64,000 nucleotides of DNA from SAR324 cluster bacterium (GCA_028282885.1 JANQGX010000058.1:132078-196077), one strand, 5' to 3'; positions 1 to 9,520 are shown, numbered from the stretch's first letter. Made by a program: numbers and translations. Notes: generated from the sequence alone by a model not told the origin.

Positions 1-2208
1 ATCAGGATGCTTTTTCAGCACCCAATCAAAGTATTTTCTGGAGTCAGCGTGAAGACCCAATTTGAAACAGACCAATCCCATCAGAAACATCCATTCCTCA
101 TCAATTAACTCCAAGGATTTTATTTTTTCCAGGGCCTTTCTGCAGTCTGTCCATCTCATCATGGCTTTGTTGAGCCGGGCCTGGGTCATCCAGAGTTTTC
201 TCAACTCTTCCTTTGGTAACGTTCCATCCTTATCGGTTTTCTCTATAAGTTCGAAAAACTCCCCAGGCTTATAAGTTCTGCCGTTATATCGGGGAAAATC
301 GATCAAACAGGTATGAAAACCAAAATGGTGCTTTCTTGTCTGGGGCGTGATATTTAAAATCCGATCCACCCTGGATTGTTGTGAAAGCTCGTCCAGTTGA
401 AGTTTATCCAGGTCAAACGGAACCTTGGCAGAGCACTTTTTACAGTTAAACTCCTGGGGTGCCCAGATGGAATCCTCTGAGAGGCGGTTCATTCTCAGAA
501 TAGCTCCCTCATCGATATAAATCAGATCTACTGGATATTGAAAGACACTGTTGCAATTTTTACACAGCAGTCTAACCGGTTTCTTGACACCTGAAACCTG
601 TCGTGAGCTGTTTTGCAGCTCGGTAATCTCTTTATCGACACTTTCCGGCAGATCAATAGAAAAGACTTTGGTAATCAAAATGATAAGACGTGCTATCTCC
701 TGTTCATCCGGTTCAAAATGCTCAAGCAGATGATCCAGAAACAAAGGATCCGGCAAATACTCAATGGTCTGAAACAGCGTATCGGCATGCCCTTGGTAAA
801 GATAATCAAAATGTTCAACTATCAGGTCGATAGCCCCGCGACTCGGGCGCAACTGAAAAAGTTGGAGGGCGTAGTCGACAGATATTTTATCCTGTTGTTG
901 AATGTAATAGGCAAAATTCTTAAAAAATATTCTGGCAAGACCATCGGCCAAGTAAAGCGAGCAATCCGGATTTGGGAAAATAGTCGGCCAAGGGACGTTA
1001 TATCCAAGAAGTTCTCCCCGGTAGAACGACCAGATGATGCTGTTTTTATTATCGCTGACCTCCACAGGTGAAGAATCGGAGCGAATCATCAAGTCTTCAT
1101 CCTGCCATTCCGGTTGTGCAGGGAAAAACAGGTTCAGTATTTTCTCTCGATACTCTTTGGTAAGCAGGGTGGAGTGATAATAGTTCGCGATGTTCTCAAC
1201 ATGATCCCCCGGGTGTGTTAGCCATTTTTCAAATTCCTGCTCAAGAATGATATACAGAGGTACTGAAAGTATGAACTGTGTTTCAAGCTCGATGATCTTG
1301 GGTATCGTTTTGGCAAACTGAGTTTTGTGTTCCAGGAACCCTTCCAGAATCCATTTAAGCTTGAACAGGTCATCGTGCTGACTGTTGAGCAAAGAGTTAA
1401 CCCATTGCAGGGTAGTACCTATAAACTCTTCAGGACTCCTGATAGCATCCCTGTGTAACGAATCGCAACTGTTGACTGCATTCTCAATCTCCATCCACAG
1501 ATTCTGATCGGTCAGATTTTCATTGAAATCGAGCAGGGTATAGCACTGCCTGAAAATGGAGCTGATACTATATCCCTTGGAAAGATTGACCGCCCACCAG
1601 TCTCTCAATTCAGAGGGGATCAGGGTTTCGATAAAATGCAAGGTAATTTCCGCATCGGAAAACTGATCTCTGAGGATAAAATACTGGCTGGTGAGCTCCT
1701 TGAATTCGCTCTCTTCTTCACAGAAGTTCAGGAGATTGGTAAACAACACGGAGCTCTTGATGATATCGCTCTGTGACTGGTAAAGCGTTTTGACTACTTG
1801 CGGATAATGGGCATCACGATCCAGATTGATAAATGAAAAGACGGCTGCGTCATACTCCATACGAGTGGACTGATTGCTGGTGGAAAGCTGCTCAAACCAT
1901 TTTTGCAGCAAGGCCCTGGTGATATCATTGTTGAAGCTGGAAAGCGCATATGCCGCCGTATACTTTAACTGTCCCTCGGATTCCCTGAATAGTCGTATGA
2001 TGTCCGCTGTAAACTCTTCGTTCTTCAATTCGGCTATTTTCGCCAGTCCTGCATCCTGAATATCCGGAAAAGGAGACTGAAGAAAATTGCTCAGAAATTC
2101 CACAGACTGATCGTTTTCCAGTTTCAGGATCTGAAAAGCGCCCCAGATTGCGACAATTTCGATATCCGATTGTATAGCGCTTTTCAACTGCTCACTGTTA
2201 AACATCAT
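1..2208 (-). CDS. HEAT-repeat / zinc-ribbon protein, partial (3' end outside window)
   Basis: An uninterrupted minus-strand frame runs from tandem ATG codons at 2208 and 2205 to the window edge, about 735 codons, with no stop seen. The first ~200 residues are short paired helices resembling HEAT repeats (for example FLQSPFPDIQDAGLAKIAEL). A likely zinc ribbon is formed by LCKNC (around residue 549) and NCKKC (around residue 588). The last visible residues look like a TPR helix pair (FLMGLVCFKLGLHADSRKYF). No catalytic motif is visible and I do not recognise a named family. HEAT plus TPR architecture suggests a protein-protein interaction scaffold, which is inference. It is divergent from the phosphofructokinase gene. 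Confidence 0.75.
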   Translation of the reverse strand, partial: MMFNSEQLKSAIQSDIEIVAIWGAFQILKLENDQSVEFLSNFLQSPFPDIQDAGLAKIAELKNEEFTADIIRLFRESEGQLKYTAAYALSSFNNDITRALLQKWFEQLSTSNQSTRMEYDAAVFSFINLDRDAHYPQVVKTLYQSQSDIIKSSVLFTNLLNFCEEESEFKELTSQYFILRDQFSDAEITLHFIETLIPSELRDWWAVNLSKGYSISSIFRQCYTLLDFNENLTDQNLWMEIENAVNSCDSLHRDAIRSPEEFIGTTLQWVNSLLNSQHDDLFKLKWILEGFLEHKTQFAKTIPKIIELETQFILSVPLYIILEQEFEKWLTHPGDHVENIANYYHSTLLTKEYREKILNLFFPAQPEWQDEDLMIRSDSSPVEVSDNKNSIIWSFYRGELLGYNVPWPTIFPNPDCSLYLADGLARIFFKNFAYYIQQQDKISVDYALQLFQLRPSRGAIDLIVEHFDYLYQGHADTLFQTIEYLPDPLFLDHLLEHFEPDEQEIARLIILITKVFSIDLPESVDKEITELQNSSRQVSGVKKPVRLLCKNCNSVFQYPVDLIYIDEGAILRMNRLSEDSIWAPQEFNCKKCSAKVPFDLDKLQLDELSQQSRVDRILNITPQTRKHHFGFHTCLIDFPRYNGRTYKPGEFFELIEKTDKDGTLPKEELRKLWMTQARLNKAMMRWTDCRKALEKIKSLELIDEEWMFLMGLVCFKLGLHADSRKYFDWVLKKHPD

Positions 2209-2530
2209 GGTCGCTCAGGTCGTAAGGCTTTGGTAAATTCGAACCGGTAACTCGGAAAAGTTGACTTGCGGAAAGCTTCCCGGAAAGTGAATTTGCTATC
2301 TGGTAAAAGTAGATTAGCGTTTGCTCGTTAAAGGCACAAGGGAAAAAAAGGGGAACAATCGGTTCTATGCCTCCGTAATCACGGAATGCTGCTGAGTATA
2401 TGAAATAGTGCTTCCTGATGTTATTGCCAATCGAACAAGCTTTAGTATTTTTTGTGATCTAAAATCCACTGGCTGAAATGACAGGATTGGGATAACATGA
2501 TGAAGTCGTTACTGAAAAAAGAAATCATTC
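2209..2530. other. Intergenic region between divergent genes
   Basis: About 320 bases separate the HEAT/zinc-ribbon gene and the phosphofructokinase gene, which are transcribed away from each other, so both promoters should lie here. I see no clear -35/-10 pair, no long inverted repeat and no RNA gene. Confidence 0.5.
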
Positions 2531-3859
2531 TTGATCAAATCGAACGTCAACTCCAGGTCAATAAAGATGAAGCCACCTTTTGCAGCAAAAGAAACCGCCA
2601 TAAAAACCCTGGGTAAAGCTAAAATCAAATCTCCACTGGCAATTGCAGAAGAGATCCAGGTTAATCAACAGATCTTGTTTCACCCCTATCCAAATGATAA
2701 ACAAAAAGGGACACCGGTAGCATTTGAAACCTCCCAACCCGAAAAGGAGATCTATTTCGATCCCACAAAAGTGACAGCCTGCATTGTAACCTGCGGCGGC
2801 CTTTGCCCCGGACTAAACAATGTTATCCGGGCGATTGTGATGAGCCTCTATCACGGTTATGGAGTTCGCAGCATCTTCGGTGTCAGATATGGTCTGCAGG
2901 GATTTATACCAAAATACCAGCATGCGCTGATACCCCTGACTCCTCAGACGGTTTCCGATATTCACGAACAGGGCGGAACCATTCTAGGATCTTCCCGTGG
3001 AGCTCAATCCATTGAGACGATCGTAGACACACTTGAACGGCAAAACATCAATATTCTGTTAATCATTGGCGGCGATGGCACATTGAGGGCTGCAGAAAAG
3101 ATCGAAAATGAAGTTTCGTCCAGAAACCTGAAGATTGCCGTGGTTGCCATCCCCAAAACCATTGATAACGACATCTCATTTGTATCCCGCTCTTTTGGTT
3201 TTGAAACAGCCGTGGATTCCGCAACCAATGCTATCCAGTGCGCGCACACCGAAGCCCTGTCCTATCCAAACGGAATTGGCATGGTTAAACTGATGGGGCG
3301 ATATTCCGGCTTTATAGCAGCAACAGCGGCAGCATCGCAACGAGATGTCAATTTTGTTCTGATCCCGGAAGTGGATTTTGATCTGGATGGCAAGAATGGT
3401 TTTCTGGAAGTTCTGAAAAAAAGGCTTCAGGCCAGATCCCACGCTGTGATCGTTGTGGCTGAAGGAGCAGGGCAACGATTCTTTGAAAATGAGGACAAAG
3501 ATCGGGATGAATCCGGAAACGTTCGATTGAAGGATATTGGCGGATATCTAAAGCAGAGGATTACAGAATACTTCGAGAATCAGAATATGCAGATCAATCT
3601 GAAATATATTGATCCCAGCTACATCATCAGATCGGTGCCGGCCAATACGAATGACGGACTTTTCAGTGCAACCCTGGGGCAAAATGCCGTTCATGCGGCA
3701 ATGGCCGGAAAAACCGGGTTGGTGGTTTCCATCTGGCACGGCGTCTATTGCCAGCTTCCGATCCGATTAGCCATTTCCCAGAAGAAGTCGCTGCACCCCT
3801 CTTCCCGGTTGTGGATCAGCGTCCTTGAATCGACAGGTCAGCCCTCTTTTAAGAACTGA
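2531..3859 (+). CDS. 6-phosphofructokinase, plant/trypanosome-like ATP group
   Basis: Phosphorylates fructose 6-phosphate at C1 in glycolysis (cytoplasm). Visible motifs: the nucleotide-site loop CGGLCPGLNNVIRAIV, GGDGTLRAA near residue 180, the catalytic PKTIDND near residue 207 and MGRYSGFIA. GGDG with a Lys in PKTIDND is the mixed signature of the long ATP-dependent PFKs of plants and kinetoplastids; PPi enzymes have GGDD with K, and E. coli-type PFK has GGDG with PGTID. About 75 residues precede the first core motif, as in that group. The frame opens at TTG 2531, but ATG 2567 is an equally good start; neither has a strong ribosome site. Phosphoryl donor is inferred from the motif only. 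Confidence 0.9.
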   Translation: MIKSNVNSRSIKMKPPFAAKETAIKTLGKAKIKSPLAIAEEIQVNQQILFHPYPNDKQKGTPVAFETSQPEKEIYFDPTKVTACIVTCGGLCPGLNNVIRAIVMSLYHGYGVRSIFGVRYGLQGFIPKYQHALIPLTPQTVSDIHEQGGTILGSSRGAQSIETIVDTLERQNINILLIIGGDGTLRAAEKIENEVSSRNLKIAVVAIPKTIDNDISFVSRSFGFETAVDSATNAIQCAHTEALSYPNGIGMVKLMGRYSGFIAATAAASQRDVNFVLIPEVDFDLDGKNGFLEVLKKRLQARSHAVIVVAEGAGQRFFENEDKDRDESGNVRLKDIGGYLKQRITEYFENQNMQINLKYIDPSYIIRSVPANTNDGLFSATLGQNAVHAAMAGKTGLVVSIWHGVYCQLPIRLAISQKKSLHPSSRLWISVLESTGQPSFKN

Positions 3860-3867
3860 AATCATTG

Positions 3868-4239
3868 TCAATCGGAACCGGTTTCTAACAGGCTCCGCAT
3901 TGTATCGAGCGTTGAGTCCAGGGTCGCATCAAGAAGTTCAAGAATCCGGACCAACCCCTCACGATCTCCGTCCTTGGCTATCTTCTCTATTTCAAGACCC
4001 AGTTCACTTAATCGGGTGGCTCCGACATTCATTGACATTCCTTTCAGCTTGTGACCCAGTTCAGCCATTTCCTTATCATCCGAATCTTCGGCTTCCTGTT
4101 TGATTTTATTTATCAACTTCGGAGCTTCATCGCTAAAAACCTCTACCAGCTTTTCAACGAACCCTTCTCCAACCTGTCGTCTGGAATCGAAGAACTCTGA
4201 ATTAACAAACTCTTGATTTTTTAAACTTTTTAATTCCAT
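3868..4239 (-). CDS. Hpt (histidine phosphotransfer) domain protein
   Basis: A 123-residue single-domain protein with the Hpt signature GHKLKGMSMNVGA, where the His is the expected phosphoacceptor, in an all-helical context. Such proteins pass phosphate between a hybrid histidine kinase and a response regulator; no kinase or regulator is next to it, so its partners are encoded elsewhere. It converges with the phosphofructokinase gene, with only 8 bases between stops. The start has no strong ribosome site. Confidence 0.8.
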   Translation of the reverse strand: MELKSLKNQEFVNSEFFDSRRQVGEGFVEKLVEVFSDEAPKLINKIKQEAEDSDDKEMAELGHKLKGMSMNVGATRLSELGLEIEKIAKDGDREGLVRILELLDATLDSTLDTMRSLLETGSD

Positions 4240-4295
4240 TGGATTATTCCGTAAACCGGATCACAAGACCGCCATGGTGCGGTGAGCTTCAGGAT

Positions 4296-5147
4296 TTAAT
4301 CGTATACGTAGAAGCCTCTTCCCGTTTTTCGGCCCAGCCAACCGGCTTCAACATATTTTCTTAGCAAAGGACAGGGCCGATATTTGGAATCCTTAAAACC
4401 GTCATAAAGGGTTTCCATAATCGCCAGGCAGGTATCAAGCCCTATCAGATCGGCAAGCGCCAGGGGCCCCATGGGATGATTCATGCCAAGTTTCATCACT
4501 GTGTCAATATCATCGGGTTTTCCGACATTCTGAAAAAGACAATACACCGCTTCGTTTATCATGGGCATCAGGATCCTGTTGGCGATAAAGCCAGGGAAAT
4601 CGTTAGCTTCAGCAGGAATTTTACCGAATTTTTCGGAAAGGTCCCAGGTAATCTTAAAGGTTTCATCCGAGGTTGCAATGCCTCGAATAACCTCGACAAG
4701 CTTCATCACGGGAACAGGGTTCATGAAATGCATCCCAATCACCTTGTCAGGTCTACCTGTGTTGCCTGCAATCCTGCCTATGGGGATGGAAGAGGTATTG
4801 GTCGACAGGATTGTTTCTTTTCCGCAAATCTCATCAAGATCCCTGAAAATTTTCATTTTCACAGGTTCATTTTCCGTTGCTGCTTCAACAATAAAATCAA
4901 CCGCCGACATGTCCTTCAGGTTGGTGCTTGCCTGTATCCTACCCAGGATTTCTTCCTTTTTGGCAGCATCCAATTTGCCCTTGCTAACCATCCTGTCAAG
5001 ATTCTTGATTATGCTGCTCATGCCGCGCTCGACAAACTCCTCCTTAATATCATTCATGATAACGTCGAGACCGCTTGCGGCAGCTACCTGTGCAATACCA
5101 TTGCCCATTTGACCGGCGCCGATGACACCAAAAGTCTTTATGTTCAT
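4296..5147 (-). CDS. 3-hydroxybutyryl-CoA dehydrogenase
   Basis: Oxidises or reduces (3S)-3-hydroxyacyl-CoA / acetoacetyl-CoA with NAD(P) in the cytoplasm (beta-oxidation or butanoate metabolism). The N-terminus carries the Rossmann loop GVIGAGQMGNGIAQ, followed by the family motifs VEAATEN, LSTNTSSIPI, GMHFMNPVPVMKLVEVI and a C-terminal domain with GMNHPMGPLALADLIGLD. The 283-residue length is typical of single-domain Hbd/PaaH. I chose ATG 5147 because GGAGAAAAAG precedes it; the longer TTG start at 5159 would overlap this ribosome site. It is divergent from the carboxylase operon and may serve the same acyl-CoA metabolism (inference). Confidence 0.93.
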   Translation of the reverse strand: MNIKTFGVIGAGQMGNGIAQVAAASGLDVIMNDIKEEFVERGMSSIIKNLDRMVSKGKLDAAKKEEILGRIQASTNLKDMSAVDFIVEAATENEPVKMKIFRDLDEICGKETILSTNTSSIPIGRIAGNTGRPDKVIGMHFMNPVPVMKLVEVIRGIATSDETFKITWDLSEKFGKIPAEANDFPGFIANRILMPMINEAVYCLFQNVGKPDDIDTVMKLGMNHPMGPLALADLIGLDTCLAIMETLYDGFKDSKYRPCPLLRKYVEAGWLGRKTGRGFYVYD

Positions 5148-5518
5148 CTTTTTCTCCAATTATGCTGTCTGATCCGGTTTTATGAAAAAGGGGTCTACCG
5201 GATACTCAATTGTGAAATGTTGTAAGTGGCGATAAAACCTTCATTAGTAAAGATAGGCTATGCTAGCTCAAATCGACTGACTAATCAACAAACGCCTCTA
5301 ATATTTCACCTTTTTTTCACTCTTCTTGATGAAAAACAATATCAACATGAACTCGGAAAACTCTATATAATCCATTGTATTTATGTACTTATTTTTTAAA
5401 TTTACGGTGATTTGTGAATAATGCTTTGAACTCTCCAAATGAGCGGGTTAAGCTTACTAAAATAGTGATCGGCTATAGGACAATACTATAATAACTGTTC
5501 AGTCACCGGAGACAGCAA
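5148..5518. other. AT-rich divergent promoter region
   Basis: About 370 bases between the divergent hydroxybutyryl-CoA dehydrogenase and carboxyltransferase genes. It is AT-rich around 5320-5420, and a TATAAT hexamer lies near 5488, about 25 bases before the carboxyltransferase start, but without a convincing -35 element. No gene seen. Confidence 0.4.
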
Positions 5519-7081
5519 TTGAAAATCGATGAGATTAACCGGGAACGAATCAAAAACCTGAAGAAAGAAAAAGTTTTCATGAAACTTGGAGGCGGGGATG
5601 ATCGCCTTAGAGCTCAGAACATCAAGGGCAAAATGACCGTCTGGCAAAGAATTGAGTACCTTTTTGATCCGGGTACCTTCAATGAGGTCGGAGGCTTTGT
5701 GGAACTCCGCAATGCAGGATTTGGTCTGGAAAATAACAAAACTGCCGGGGACGGTGTTGTCACCGGTTTTGGCAGGATCAACGGTCAGATTGTTTACACA
5801 GCCGCACAGGATTTCACTGTACTGGGAGGTTCCCTGGGTGAAATGCACGGGAAGAAAATCGCAAACATCATGGACCTGGCAATTCAAAATGGCGCTCCCC
5901 TGGTAATGCTTAACGATTCAGTCGGAGCCCGAATCCAGGAAGGTATTTCAGCACTCTCCGGTTACGGCGAAGTGTTCTTTCGCAACACCAAAGCCTCCGG
6001 TGTTATCCCGCAAATCAGTGTAATTATGGGTCCATGCGCGGGAGGAGCCGTCTATTCACCTGGCATTACGGATTTTATAGCCATGGTTAAGAGTACGTCC
6101 AATATGTTCATCACCGGTCCTGAAGTCATCAAAACCGTCACAGGGGAAGAGGTCTCCAAGGACGAACTTGGGGGTCCAGATATTCATATGGAACTCTCAG
6201 GCGTTGTCTCTTACGTTGGTGATGATGATGAATCCACCCTTGATTGGGTAAAACGACTCTTGTCATATCTCCCTTCAAACAACCTGGAGACTCCTCCGGT
6301 ATTCGACAGTGGAGATGCAGGGGTAATAGATGAGATTCCGCAGGAGAACCTGGTTCCCTCCAAAGCCGCAAAAACATATGATATGAAGCAAGTCATTGAA
6401 TCCATTGTCGATAAAGGTTCTTTTCTGGAACTTCAAGCCGGTTATGCCAAGAACATTCTTATCGGTTTCGCCAGGCTGGAAGGATATCCGGTCGGTGTTA
6501 TTGCCAACAATCCAAGTGAACTGGCAGGATGTCTGGACATCAATGCTGCCGACAAAGGAGCCCGATTCGTACGCTTCTGCGATGCCTTTAATATTCCCCT
6601 GCTGACCCTGGTCGACGTCCCCGGTTTCCTGCCGGGAACCGATCAGGAGTACAACGGAATCATCAGACACGGGGCTAAACTTCTTTACGCTTACAGCGAG
6701 GCTACTGTTCCCAAAATGACCGTTATCTTGAGAAAGGCCTACGGCGGTGCCTATATCTGCATGTGCTCAAAACACCTGGGAGCTGATTTTGTAGTTGCCT
6801 GGCCCGGTTCAGAAATAGCGGTAATGGGGCCCAAAGGTGCAGCGAATATTGTCTTTAAGCAGGAAATCAAATCAGCAGATGATCCTGAGAAAAAAGCTGA
6901 AGAATGCGAAAAAGCTTATATGGAGAACGTCACAAACCCTCAATATGCAGCGGCAATGGGCTATATCGATGATGTAATAGAACCGGGTGAAACAAGAAAG
7001 ACGATTATCAACCATCTCAGTGCACTGGTCGGAAAAAGTGTAGAGATGCCAAAACGAAAGCACGGAAATATACCGTTATAA
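5519..7081 (+). CDS. Acyl-CoA carboxylase carboxyltransferase subunit (PccB/MmdA family)
   Basis: Transfers CO2 between carboxybiotin and an acyl-CoA (propionyl-CoA/methylmalonyl-CoA type), or runs as a decarboxylase. The 520 residues contain both crotonase-like halves: GGSLGEMHGKK, GPCAGGAVYSPGITDF and MFITGPEVIKTVTGEE in the N-half, and DVPGFLPGTDQE, RKAYGGAYICMCSKHLGAD and MGPKGAANIVF in the C-half. Start is TTG 5519 preceded by GGAGA. It heads an operon with a biotin-carboxylase-like protein (13-base gap) and a biotin carrier. Substrate is not certain; the sequence fits propionyl-CoA carboxylase beta or methylmalonyl-CoA decarboxylase alpha. Confidence 0.92.
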   Translation: MKIDEINRERIKNLKKEKVFMKLGGGDDRLRAQNIKGKMTVWQRIEYLFDPGTFNEVGGFVELRNAGFGLENNKTAGDGVVTGFGRINGQIVYTAAQDFTVLGGSLGEMHGKKIANIMDLAIQNGAPLVMLNDSVGARIQEGISALSGYGEVFFRNTKASGVIPQISVIMGPCAGGAVYSPGITDFIAMVKSTSNMFITGPEVIKTVTGEEVSKDELGGPDIHMELSGVVSYVGDDDESTLDWVKRLLSYLPSNNLETPPVFDSGDAGVIDEIPQENLVPSKAAKTYDMKQVIESIVDKGSFLELQAGYAKNILIGFARLEGYPVGVIANNPSELAGCLDINAADKGARFVRFCDAFNIPLLTLVDVPGFLPGTDQEYNGIIRHGAKLLYAYSEATVPKMTVILRKAYGGAYICMCSKHLGADFVVAWPGSEIAVMGPKGAANIVFKQEIKSADDPEKKAEECEKAYMENVTNPQYAAAMGYIDDVIEPGETRKTIINHLSALVGKSVEMPKRKHGNIPL

Positions 7082-7094
7082 TTTACTTTAAGCC

Positions 7095-8615
7095 ATGTTC
7101 TCAAAAGTATTGATTGCTAACCGGGGTTTGATCCAGGCCAACTGTGTAAGGGCAGTGCAAGAGCTCGGAGCAAAAGCGATTACCATTTTCGAGGAGGAGG
7201 ATCAGAACAGCGCCGGTGTTCGTAATGCAGACGAGGCTTATGCCTTGAAGACCAGCTCCTCATCCCGTGCTTATGCGGATATTGACCAGATAGTTGAGCT
7301 GGCAGCATCGCTTAAAGTGGATGCCGTTCATTCGGGTTACGGATTTTTGGCCCAGAACGCCGAATTTACTAAAAAGTTGAGAAAACATGGCATCGTGACT
7401 ATAGCACCGGAACTGGAAGGGGCGATGAGCCTTGCAGACCGACCTTTTGTCAAGGAGAGAGCCAGCAGACTAGGTCTACCTATCCTGCCGGGATCAACAA
7501 AATGTGAAGGTCTGGAGAGCCTCAAAAAAGCTGCCGAAGAAATAGGATACCCGGTTCTTGTCAAAGCGGTGCACAGCTACGGGGGGAAAGGTTTGAGAGT
7601 TGTTACGGAACCGGCTGAACTGGAATCCTCTTACCATTTTGTTCTTTCACGCTGCAACAAGTACTCCATGAATTCCAAAGAGATATTCGTGGAGAAATTC
7701 TTTGAAAAAGCCCATCATGTTGAATTTCCGGTTTTAAGAGATCATCAGAGGAATATCATCATATTCCCGGAACAGTGGTGCTCCGTACAAAGGCGATTTC
7801 AGAAAATTCTGGTTGAAACGCCTTCCAGGGTTCTTTCGGAAGAAAAACGGGAAAAAATCGAACGGGTTATACGTCGAGTGGTTAATCGCTTGAATGCAAC
7901 CGGTTTTGTTTCGGTTGTTTTCCTTGTTGATGGCGAGGATGTCTATTTCCTCAAAGTCAATGGCTATATTCAACCCTTTTATACTGCCACCAGCCAGTTA
8001 ACCGGAGTGGACCTGCTGAAGGAACAGATCAGGGTGTTTTCCGGAGACCCGCTTACGGTTCATCAGGAACAGTTAAATCGAAATGGTCACGTTATCAGCG
8101 TTTCCATTTGTGCGGAAGATCCCAACGCCAACTTTACCCCATGTCCCGGTATTATCGATAGGTTTTATCTGCCCTTCGGGCAAGGAATTAATGTTCAGAC
8201 CAACTATTTCAGTGGTGACAATGTAGCAACTTTTTACGATCCCATGATTGCGAAGATTCTGGTTAGAGATTCCTCTCGTGACGCAGCCATCAAGAAAATG
8301 CAGATTGCTCTAAATAATTGTTATATTGACGGTATTGACACTAATCTGTCCCTCTTGCGGGCAATCCTCTGCTCAGATGAGTTCCAGAACAGAAATATGA
8401 ACATTGCCTACATTTCCAGAAGGGAAAATCGACAAAAGCTTCTCAATCAACTGAAGTCGCCAAGAGACAACGAAACTGCCGCCTTGATAGCCGCCTTATC
8501 TCTATACAACGAGTCCAACAACCATGGCATGGCAGAGTCCGAGAGTGAAAAGGCGAGACCCTCAATATGGAATACGGCTACAAGATGGATCAATCGAAAA
8601 AAATTCGACTTTTAA
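7095..8615 (+). CDS. Biotin carboxylase-like protein with missing catalytic residues
   Basis: The 506 residues align end to end with biotin carboxylase (AccC fold: biotin-carboxylase N domain, ATP-grasp, C domain): IANRG, HSGYGFL, CSVQRRFQK, GVDLLKEQIR, AEDPNANF, YDPMIAKI. Key positions are changed relative to E. coli AccC by my hand alignment: K116 is R (LADRP), the GGGGGRG ATP loop is HSYGGKG, E276 is V (SVVFL), E288 is K (FLKVN), R292 is Y and V295-E296 is PF (GYIQPFY), and R338 is S (SVSICAEDP). These side chains bind Mg-ATP or bicarbonate/biotin, so the usual carboxylation is unlikely. The frame is intact, so it is not a decayed gene; a structural or regulatory role within the complex is inference. 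Confidence 0.88.
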   Translation: MFSKVLIANRGLIQANCVRAVQELGAKAITIFEEEDQNSAGVRNADEAYALKTSSSSRAYADIDQIVELAASLKVDAVHSGYGFLAQNAEFTKKLRKHGIVTIAPELEGAMSLADRPFVKERASRLGLPILPGSTKCEGLESLKKAAEEIGYPVLVKAVHSYGGKGLRVVTEPAELESSYHFVLSRCNKYSMNSKEIFVEKFFEKAHHVEFPVLRDHQRNIIIFPEQWCSVQRRFQKILVETPSRVLSEEKREKIERVIRRVVNRLNATGFVSVVFLVDGEDVYFLKVNGYIQPFYTATSQLTGVDLLKEQIRVFSGDPLTVHQEQLNRNGHVISVSICAEDPNANFTPCPGIIDRFYLPFGQGINVQTNYFSGDNVATFYDPMIAKILVRDSSRDAAIKKMQIALNNCYIDGIDTNLSLLRAILCSDEFQNRNMNIAYISRRENRQKLLNQLKSPRDNETAALIAALSLYNESNNHGMAESESEKARPSIWNTATRWINRKKFDF

Positions 8616-8633
8616 ACAAATCCGGCAAACGAC

Positions 8634-9146
8634 ATGAAATACCTGGTAAAAAGCGGTAGGGAATATCTTATTGATATCAATAAAAAAGCAAGTCAGATCA
8701 ATCAATTCGAGGTGTTCGTGAATGGTGTCAACCACTCCGTTGAGATAAAGGAGTTCCATGTCAACGGGGGGATAAAGACCCTGATTATTGACAAACAGGT
8801 TTTTCCTGTGGAAATTCTCAAACAGGCTGATGGATTTCCCAGAACCGTTGTTCTGAACGGACTCCCCTTTGACATAGAAATCGAGAAAGTTAAACCTTTA
8901 CCCATCCGGTCCGAGCAATCTGAACGAAAAATAGCAGGTGAAATAAAGGCCGGTTTGCCGGGACAGATTCTATCCATCCTGGTTGAGGAAGGCGAATCGG
9001 TTCAGGAAGCTCAACCCCTTATCATCCTGGAATCCATGAAAATGGAAAACGAATTACTCTCCCCCAAAAAAGGTGTAGTTTCGCGTATCGAAGTATCTGA
9101 AGGTCAGCATGTCAAAAAAACTGAACTGCTCATGGTTCTGACCTGA
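8634..9146 (+). CDS. Biotin carboxyl carrier protein
   Basis: A 170-residue protein whose C-terminal ~75 residues are a biotinyl domain (GLPGQILSILVEEGESV), with the biotinylation motif ESMKMEN; Lys136 is the expected biotin site. The N-terminal ~90 residues are a beta-rich region (YLVKSGREYLIDI, VFVNGVNHSVEI) that probably docks to its partner subunits. It follows the biotin-carboxylase-like gene by 18 bases and completes the carboxylase operon. Because the co-encoded carboxylase homologue looks inactive, this carrier must either be charged by another biotin carboxylase or serve decarboxylation (inference). Confidence 0.9.
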   Translation: MKYLVKSGREYLIDINKKASQINQFEVFVNGVNHSVEIKEFHVNGGIKTLIIDKQVFPVEILKQADGFPRTVVLNGLPFDIEIEKVKPLPIRSEQSERKIAGEIKAGLPGQILSILVEEGESVQEAQPLIILESMKMENELLSPKKGVVSRIEVSEGQHVKKTELLMVLT

Positions 9147-9202
9147 TTTCCATTGGTTTTTTATTCCGTTTCTATTGAATCAATCATTCAACAGAGGAAC
9201 AT

Positions 9203-9520
9203 ATGAATCAAAATCTGACCAAACAGGAAATTATTTCAATCATTTCTGAAGAAGCCGGTATCTCAAAAAAACAGGCTGGTCTTGCTCTAAATGCTGCATT
9301 TGGAGCTATTCAGGAGGGATTAAGCAAAGGAAGAAAATTCACCATGACCGGTTTCGGTACCTTCAGCCCCAACGTTAGACAGCCCAGAACAGGAACACAT
9401 CCCCAAACTGGTGAGAGCATTGTCATTCCGGGTAAGCTGGTAGCAAGATTCAAAGCTGGCAAACAACTGGTATCCGCCTTAAACAGTGTTAAAAGCATCA
9501 GCGAGTGGGTTAACAAATAG
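9203..9520 (+). CDS. HU family DNA-binding protein
   Basis: A 105-residue histone-like protein with the HU/IHF fold: helical N-terminus (ISIISEEAGISKKQAGLALN), the beta-arm signature GFGTFSPNVRQPRTGTHPQTG and the conserved FKAGKQL tail. HU proteins bend and wrap DNA as dimers in the nucleoid. ATG 9203 is preceded by AGAGGAAC, a good ribosome site. It stands 56 bases behind the biotin carrier gene, and could be cotranscribed or separate. Confidence 0.95.
   Translation: MNQNLTKQEIISIISEEAGISKKQAGLALNAAFGAIQEGLSKGRKFTMTGFGTFSPNVRQPRTGTHPQTGESIVIPGKLVARFKAGKQLVSALNSVKSISEWVNK

Noticed and set aside
4476..5225. Long plus-strand frame (249 codons) opposite the hydroxybutyryl-CoA dehydrogenase gene
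   Set aside because: It lies almost wholly antisense to a well-supported dehydrogenase and its translation has no protein-like pattern.
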